DNA from: Actinomycetota bacterium
Lineage (GTDB): Bacteria > Actinomycetota > Acidimicrobiia > Acidimicrobiales > Acidimicrobilacustridaceae
Length of the DNA: 56,554 bases
Reading direction: 5' to 3'
Assembly (NCBI GenBank): GCA_005787345.1
Contig: SYBH01000162.1
Span: forward strand, 1-56,554
Shown here: positions 52,939 to 56,554 of the stretch, piece by piece
Layout: every line of letters starts with the position of its first letter
Position numbering within the stretch: the first letter of the stretch is position 1
The notes under the pieces: generated by a model
The model's database searches: none
Told to the model about the DNA's origin: nothing
What the model saw: the letters and a program-made list of their open reading frames with translations, nothing else
Made by a program: the position numbers and the translations under genes

Positions 52939-54080
52939 CCGACGTGGCTGCAGGTTCCTCAGCAGTTTCGATCGGGGATCGATTCCGCGCGCTCCCTCCG
53001 ATGCAAGTCGCTGATCGAATCGATCGGCTACGTGCTTCACTGGCCGATGCGGGACTCGATGCGCTGCTGCTCACGGCGGCCAGCAACATCCGCTATCTCA
53101 CAGGATTCACCGGCAGCGCTGGCGTTGTAGTTGTTACCTCCGACGACATGGTATTGGTGACTGATGGTCGCTACACCGAACAGGCTGCCGACCAACTGTC
53201 AGCGGCGAACGCTCCCTCTCGTCTCGAGATCACTTCAACTGCTCAACGCGAAGCAATCGCCTCGACGGTTGCTGGCGCAAAGCGCATTGGCCTCGAAGCC
53301 GACCACATCACCTGGTCAGTGCAACGCCGCTATGCCGACGACTGGTTTACTGGCCGTGAAATCATTGCAACGACGGGGTTGGTAGAAGCGCTTCGCCGTT
53401 CCAAAGATGACGCCGAGTTGGCCCGAATGGAACTTGCCGCGGCAATCGCCGATGCTGCGCTTGCCGAGCGGCGTTCCAGTCTCCTCGAACGACTCACCGA
53501 ATCCGAGTTCGCGCTTGCGCTCGATTCGGAGATGCGGCGTCTTGGCGCCTCAGGCACAAGCTTCGAGACAATCGTCGCCTCTGGCCCCAACGGAGCCATG
53601 CCTCATGCGCGCCCTACCGACCGGCGCCTTCAAGAAGGCGACCTCGTGGTCCTCGATTTCGGCTGCATTGTCGATGGGTACTGCTCCGACATGACTCGTA
53701 CTGTCGCAATCGGCGAGGTCGACGACACATGCAAGCGAATGCTCGAAGTCGTCACCGCCGCCAATGAAGCCGGCGTCGCGACAGTGGGTCCAGGGGTAGC
53801 TACCAGCGATATTGACGCTGCTGCCCGTGCAGTCATCGCCCAGGCGGGTTGGGCCGATTCGTTCACCCATGGAACCGGACACGGGGTTGGTCTCGACATC
53901 CATGAGGCGCCGAGAGTCGCCGGGACAAGCGCTGATACGCTCTGCATCGGCGACGTCGTCACCGTCGAACCGGGTGTTTACCTCCCGGCGCACGGCGGGG
54001 TCCGAATGGAAGACAGCGTCGTCGTCACCCCCGATGGGTGTCGACCCCTCACTCACACAACGAAGTCACCGACTCCCTGA
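52935..54080 (+). CDS. pepQ: Xaa-Pro aminopeptidase/dipeptidase (M24)
   Basis: 381 residues from GTG 52935, which overlaps the aroQ stop; ATG 53001 is a possible later start. The N-terminal creatinase-like domain has LDALLLTAASNIRYLTGFTGSAG. The pita-bread domain shows the metal ligands: Asp in LVVLDFGCIVDGYCSDMTRT, His in HGTGHGVGLDIHE, and Glu in VVTVEPGVYL and VRMEDSVVV. It releases residues N-terminal to proline or cleaves X-Pro dipeptides; substrate choice cannot be told. The pepQ-efp-nusB order after the aro genes is typical of Actinobacteria. Confidence 0.93.
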   Translation: MTDVAAGSSAVSIGDRFRALPPMQVADRIDRLRASLADAGLDALLLTAASNIRYLTGFTGSAGVVVVTSDDMVLVTDGRYTEQAADQLSAANAPSRLEITSTAQREAIASTVAGAKRIGLEADHITWSVQRRYADDWFTGREIIATTGLVEALRRSKDDAELARMELAAAIADAALAERRSSLLERLTESEFALALDSEMRRLGASGTSFETIVASGPNGAMPHARPTDRRLQEGDLVVLDFGCIVDGYCSDMTRTVAIGEVDDTCKRMLEVVTAANEAGVATVGPGVATSDIDAAARAVIAQAGWADSFTHGTGHGVGLDIHEAPRVAGTSADTLCIGDVVTVEPGVYLPAHGGVRMEDSVVVTPDGCRPLTHTTKSPTP

Positions 54081-54101
54081 CCCACGTCACGGACTCGGAT
54101 C

Positions 54102-54108
54102 AGGAAGG
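54102..54108 (+). promoter_or_regulatory. Strong Shine-Dalgarno sequence of efp
   Basis: AGGAAGG lies 5 nt before the efp ATG at 54114. It is one of the few strong ribosome binding sites in the window and suits a highly expressed factor. Confidence 0.65.
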
Positions 54109-54113
54109 CCCTT

Positions 54114-54677
54114 ATGCCCACCATCACCACCAACGACATCAAGAACGGGATGGCCCTCGACATCGAAGGCGTGCTGTTCGAAATCGTCGAGTTTCAGCAT
54201 GTGAAGCCGGGCAAGGGCGGCGCATTCGTGCGCACCACGCTCAAGAACGCCCGCAATGGCGCCGTCGTCGAGCGAACCTTCCGTGCCGGCGAAAAGGTTG
54301 AGCGGGCAATGATCGACAAGCGAGAGATGCAGTTCCTCTACCGCTCAGGCGACGAGTACGTCTTCATGGATAACGCCACCTACGACCAGCTCAACGTGGG
54401 TCCGTCATCGCTTGGCGATGCCTCGAACTATCTCGTGGAAAACGGCGAAGCCGTGCTCAAGATGTACGGCGACGAAATCGTGGGGGTGGAACTACCTGCG
54501 GCCGTCGAGCTCAACATCGCCGAGACCGAACCTGGCATTCAGGGTGATCGTGTTTCAGGTGCCCGCAAGCCCGCAACGCTCGAGACCGGCCTTGTGATTC
54601 AGGTCCCGCTATTCGTCGAACCCAACGACCGGGTCAAAGTCGACACCCGTACCGGCGAATATCTGACCCGGGCGTGA
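54114..54677 (+). CDS. efp: Translation elongation factor P
   Basis: 187 residues with the three beta-barrel domains of EF-P. Domain I carries the tip loop KPGKGGAF with Lys34 at the site that is modified in many bacteria. Domain II contains FMDNATYDQL. The C-terminal OB domain ends VKVDTRTGEYLTRA, a family signature. EF-P relieves ribosome stalling at polyproline stretches. It lies 33 nt after pepQ with a strong Shine-Dalgarno sequence, and its stop overlaps the nusB GTG. Confidence 0.97.
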   Translation: MPTITTNDIKNGMALDIEGVLFEIVEFQHVKPGKGGAFVRTTLKNARNGAVVERTFRAGEKVERAMIDKREMQFLYRSGDEYVFMDNATYDQLNVGPSSLGDASNYLVENGEAVLKMYGDEIVGVELPAAVELNIAETEPGIQGDRVSGARKPATLETGLVIQVPLFVEPNDRVKVDTRTGEYLTRA

Positions 54678-55081
54678 GCGACGACCTCGGTAACGCAACC
54701 AATCGACACGACGCACGCGAGCGCGCGTTTCACCTTCTTTACGAAACCGAGATGAAGGGCGACGCTATCGCCGACATTCTTGCGTCGTTGCCGGTCGGCC
54801 CCGACGAGTTCGCTGCTCAACTCGTGGTTGGGGTGGGGGAGAACCAAGACGACCTCGACGCAGTGATCGCTTCTCATGCCCGTAATTGGGACGTCGATCG
54901 AATGCCGGCCCTCGACCGAGCGATCCTGCGCTTAGCTACCTACGAGCTCATGCACCGGCCCGATGTTCCGACTGCCGTGGTGATCTCTGAAGCGGTCGAA
55001 CTGGCCAAGTCCTACAGCACCGATGACAGCAGCCGCTATGTAAATGGCGTGCTCTCAGCAGTCGCAGGCGCGGTTCGCTAA
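54674..55081 (+). CDS. nusB: Transcription antitermination protein NusB
   Basis: 135 residues, all-helical NusB fold. It starts with the RNA-binding Arg-rich helix (RHDARERAFHLLYETEM) and has WDVDRMPALDRAILRLATYEL near residue 75, then VVISEAVELAKSYSTDDSSRYVNGVL, the C-terminal signature. It acts with NusE in rRNA antitermination. GTG overlaps the efp stop (GTGA). The pyrimidine operon promoter begins 8 nt after its stop codon. Confidence 0.95.
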   Translation: MSDDLGNATNRHDARERAFHLLYETEMKGDAIADILASLPVGPDEFAAQLVVGVGENQDDLDAVIASHARNWDVDRMPALDRAILRLATYELMHRPDVPTAVVISEAVELAKSYSTDDSSRYVNGVLSAVAGAVR

Positions 55082-55088
55082 CTCGCGA

Positions 55089-55094
55089 TATACT
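55089..55094 (+). promoter_or_regulatory. Putative -10 box (TATACT) of the pyr operon
   Basis: TATACT is a near-consensus -10, 8 nt after nusB. Transcription from about 55101 would start just before the PyrR-binding hairpin. No good -35 is visible. Confidence 0.55.
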
Positions 55095-55103
55095 CTCGCC
55101 CTG

Positions 55104-55135
55104 ACCGTGAAGCGGGTCCCGTGAGGCCCGAACGG
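55104..55135 (+). promoter_or_regulatory. PyrR-binding RNA hairpin in the pyr leader
   Basis: CCGT (55104-55107) pairs with ACGG (55132-55135) and CGGG (55113-55116) with CCCG (55127-55130). A purine-rich bulge (GAAG) lies on the 5' side, and the loop reads TCCCGTGAGG. The bulge and the UCCxGxGAGG-like loop match the PyrR recognition element known from pyr operons. The ribosome binding site of pyrR follows 2 nt later. Confidence 0.75.
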
Positions 55136-55137
55136 AC

Positions 55138-55145
55138 AGGAAGGA
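55138..55145 (+). promoter_or_regulatory. Shine-Dalgarno sequence favouring the GTG start of pyrR
   Basis: AGGAAGGA lies 8 nt before GTG 55154. No comparable site precedes the ATG at 55220. It lies immediately after the PyrR hairpin, so PyrR binding could affect ribosome access. The GTG itself can pair within CCACGAACGTGG (55146-55157). Confidence 0.6.
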
Positions 55146-55153
55146 CCACGAAC

Positions 55154-55720
55154 GTGGCTGAACGCGAACGACGCTTGACGCCCCCTTATGGGGGCGTTTT
55201 TGTTGCCCGGACCCGGGTCATGAGCGCTGATGACATGCAGCGGGCCACCAAACGGATGGCCCACGAAATCATTGAGCGCAACCAAGGACTCGACGATGTC
55301 GTCGTGATCGGTCTGCAGACTGGGGGAGTCCCTCTTGCGGCGCGGTTATGCCAAGCGCTTGAGCTCATTGATGGCTCTGAGGTGCCCCTCGGATGCCTCG
55401 ATGTCGCCTTCTATCGAGACGACATTGGTCTTCGCCCGGTACTGCCGGAAACCGTCACCGACATTCCCTGCGATCTCGATGGCCGCACGGTCGTGTTGGT
55501 CGACGATGTGCTCTTCACCGGCCGCACGATTCGCGCCGCTCTCGATGCACTTTCCGACTACGGCCGGGCCCGAGCAGTGCAGCTTGCCGTCATGGTCGAC
55601 CGTGGTCACCGAGAACTACCGATCCGGCCTGACTTCGTCGGCAAAAACCTCCCCACGCGGCGCGACGAAGCAGTCGACGTCACCTCCGACGGGGTTGACC
55701 TCGGGGAGATGGTCAAGTGA
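55154..55720 (+). CDS. pyrR: Bifunctional regulator/uracil phosphoribosyltransferase PyrR
   Basis: 188 residues from GTG 55154, or 166 from ATG 55220. PyrR binds pyr mRNA when UMP is high and also has uracil phosphoribosyltransferase activity. Landmarks are MAHEIIERNQG, VVVIGLQTGGVPLAARL, LDVAFYRDDIG, the PRPP motif VVLVDDVLFTGRT and QLAVMVDRGHRELPIRPDFVGKN. GTG 55154 has the good Shine-Dalgarno sequence, and residues just before Met 55220 (RTRV) occupy the place of an N-terminal strand present in other PyrR proteins. If so, the terminator hairpin at 55178-55201 is inside the coding region. The pyrB GTG overlaps the stop. Confidence 0.93.
   Translation: MAERERRLTPPYGGVFVARTRVMSADDMQRATKRMAHEIIERNQGLDDVVVIGLQTGGVPLAARLCQALELIDGSEVPLGCLDVAFYRDDIGLRPVLPETVTDIPCDLDGRTVVLVDDVLFTGRTIRAALDALSDYGRARAVQLAVMVDRGHRELPIRPDFVGKNLPTRRDEAVDVTSDGVDLGEMVK
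55178..55201 (+). terminator. Intrinsic terminator (attenuator) at the start of pyrR
   Basis: ACGCCCCC (55178-55185) and GGGGGCGT (55190-55197) form a perfect 8-bp GC-rich stem with a TTAT loop, followed by T's to 55201. It is the clearest intrinsic terminator in the window and lies 43 nt after the PyrR-binding hairpin. It is well placed to act as a transcription attenuator of the pyr operon. Confidence 0.8.
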
Positions 55721-56554
55721 GCCGACCAGTCACGAACCCCCGACATGGACGTATGCGTAATCTTCTTTCGATCTCCGACCTCGGCCCCGAAGTAGCAGCG
55801 GGTATCAACGAAGTTATGACGCTCACTGATTCCTTTGTCGAAGTCAGCGAACGAACCATTCCCAAGGTGCCAGCGCTACGTGGTCGCACGGTGGTATCAC
55901 TCTTCTTCGAAGACTCGACTCGCACCCGACTTAGCTTTGAAACTGCAGCGAAGCGGCTCTCGGCTGACACCATGAACTTTAGTGTCAGTACTTCTTCGGT
56001 CAAGAAGGGCGAATCGCTACGCGACACCATCGAAACCATCGAAGCAATGGGCGTCGACGCAATTGTTGTGCGGCATGCGTCGGCGGGCGTGCCTCGCCAG
56101 GTTGCACAGTGGGCGACCAGCGCAGTGATCAATGCTGGCGACGGTTGGCACGAACACCCCACGCAGGCATTGCTGGATTGCTACACAATCCGCCAACGCT
56201 TTGGCGATATTGCCGGCAAGCACATTGCGATTGTCGGCGATATTCGCCACTCACGAGTTGCGCGCAGCAACGTTGCAGCGTTTACCGCTCTCGGTGCTGA
56301 CGTCACACTTGTCGCACCTCCAACACTGCTGCCACCGAGCCTTGAGGGTTGGCCAGTCAAAATCAGCACCGATATCGACGCAGTGTTGCCAACGGTCGAT
56401 GTTTGCTACTTGCTGCGCATGCAACGCGAACGCATGACCGAAGCTCTTATCCCCAGCATCCGCGAATACAGCAATAGGTTCGGTCTCAATGAAAAGCGTG
56501 CCGAGTTGCTCCCTGATCACGCGCTGATCATGCATCCCGGCCCCATGAACCGCG
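55717..56554 (+). CDS. pyrB: Aspartate carbamoyltransferase catalytic chain (5' part)
   Basis: The frame runs open to the window end; about 279 residues are present. The enzyme joins carbamoyl phosphate and aspartate in pyrimidine synthesis. The carbamoyl-phosphate site FFEDSTRTRLSFE is near residue 65, KKGESLRDT follows, and HEHPTQALLD is near residue 150. GDIRHSRVARSNV, PPTLLPP and the terminal HPGPMNR complete the pattern. The GTG at 55717 overlaps the pyrR stop (GTGA); ATG 55753 is an alternative that gives an N-terminus closer to the family. Co-transcribed with pyrR. Confidence 0.95.
   Translation, partial: MSRPVTNPRHGRMRNLLSISDLGPEVAAGINEVMTLTDSFVEVSERTIPKVPALRGRTVVSLFFEDSTRTRLSFETAAKRLSADTMNFSVSTSSVKKGESLRDTIETIEAMGVDAIVVRHASAGVPRQVAQWATSAVINAGDGWHEHPTQALLDCYTIRQRFGDIAGKHIAIVGDIRHSRVARSNVAAFTALGADVTLVAPPTLLPPSLEGWPVKISTDIDAVLPTVDVCYLLRMQRERMTEALIPSIREYSNRFGLNEKRAELLPDHALIMHPGPMNR

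Overview
The window is one stretch of an actinobacterial chromosome. Gene order (ruvB, yajC-secD-secF, rel, hisS, aspS, rarA, alaS, ruvX, mltG, aroE, prepilin peptidase, aroC-K-B-Q, pepQ, efp, nusB, pyrR, pyrB) follows the conserved block seen in Mycobacterium and other Actinobacteria. Moderate GC, a Thr-rich insert in SecD, many GTG starts and many apparently leaderless promoters suggest an Acidimicrobiia-like aquatic lineage; this placement is inference, since no rRNA is present. Almost every gene lies on the plus strand. There is no tRNA, rRNA, IS element, CRISPR array or replication origin, and no gene-free stretch longer than about 300 bases.

Layout. 1-4077: end of ruvB, a YoaK-type membrane protein, the queuosine genes queA and tgt, with a minus-strand ppnP between them. 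4078-7048: yajC-secD-secF, overlapping by stop/start codons. 7049-14661: a bifunctional (p)ppGpp synthetase/hydrolase with a possible leader ORF, hisS, aspS, rarA and two small membrane-protein genes coupled to rarA. 14839-43440: a single uninterrupted 28.6-kb gene encoding a 9,533-residue cell-surface protein. It has a signal peptide, 90 fibronectin type III modules (hand count), two LamG-like domains and a C-terminal LPYTG sortase signal. 43507-49624: a small membrane protein, alaS, ruvX, mltG, aroE and a prepilin peptidase. 49684-55081: aroC-aroK-aroB-aroQ-pepQ-efp-nusB, tightly packed. 55089-56554: the start of a pyrimidine operon (pyrR-pyrB, cut by the window end) with a compact PyrR-responsive leader.

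The most notable object is the giant gene. It fills half of the window and sits inside an otherwise conserved housekeeping block, between the small rarA-linked genes and alaS. Its N-terminal and C-terminal halves differ: paired cysteines occur at one position in about a dozen modules of the first half and are absent from module 50 onward, and a LamG cassette occurs once near the start and once near the middle. Smaller points of interest are the pyrR leader, where the intrinsic terminator appears to lie inside the pyrR reading frame; a 21-codon ORF and Shine-Dalgarno-masking hairpin ahead of the rel gene; and a recurring TANNNT box 5-9 nt before start codons.
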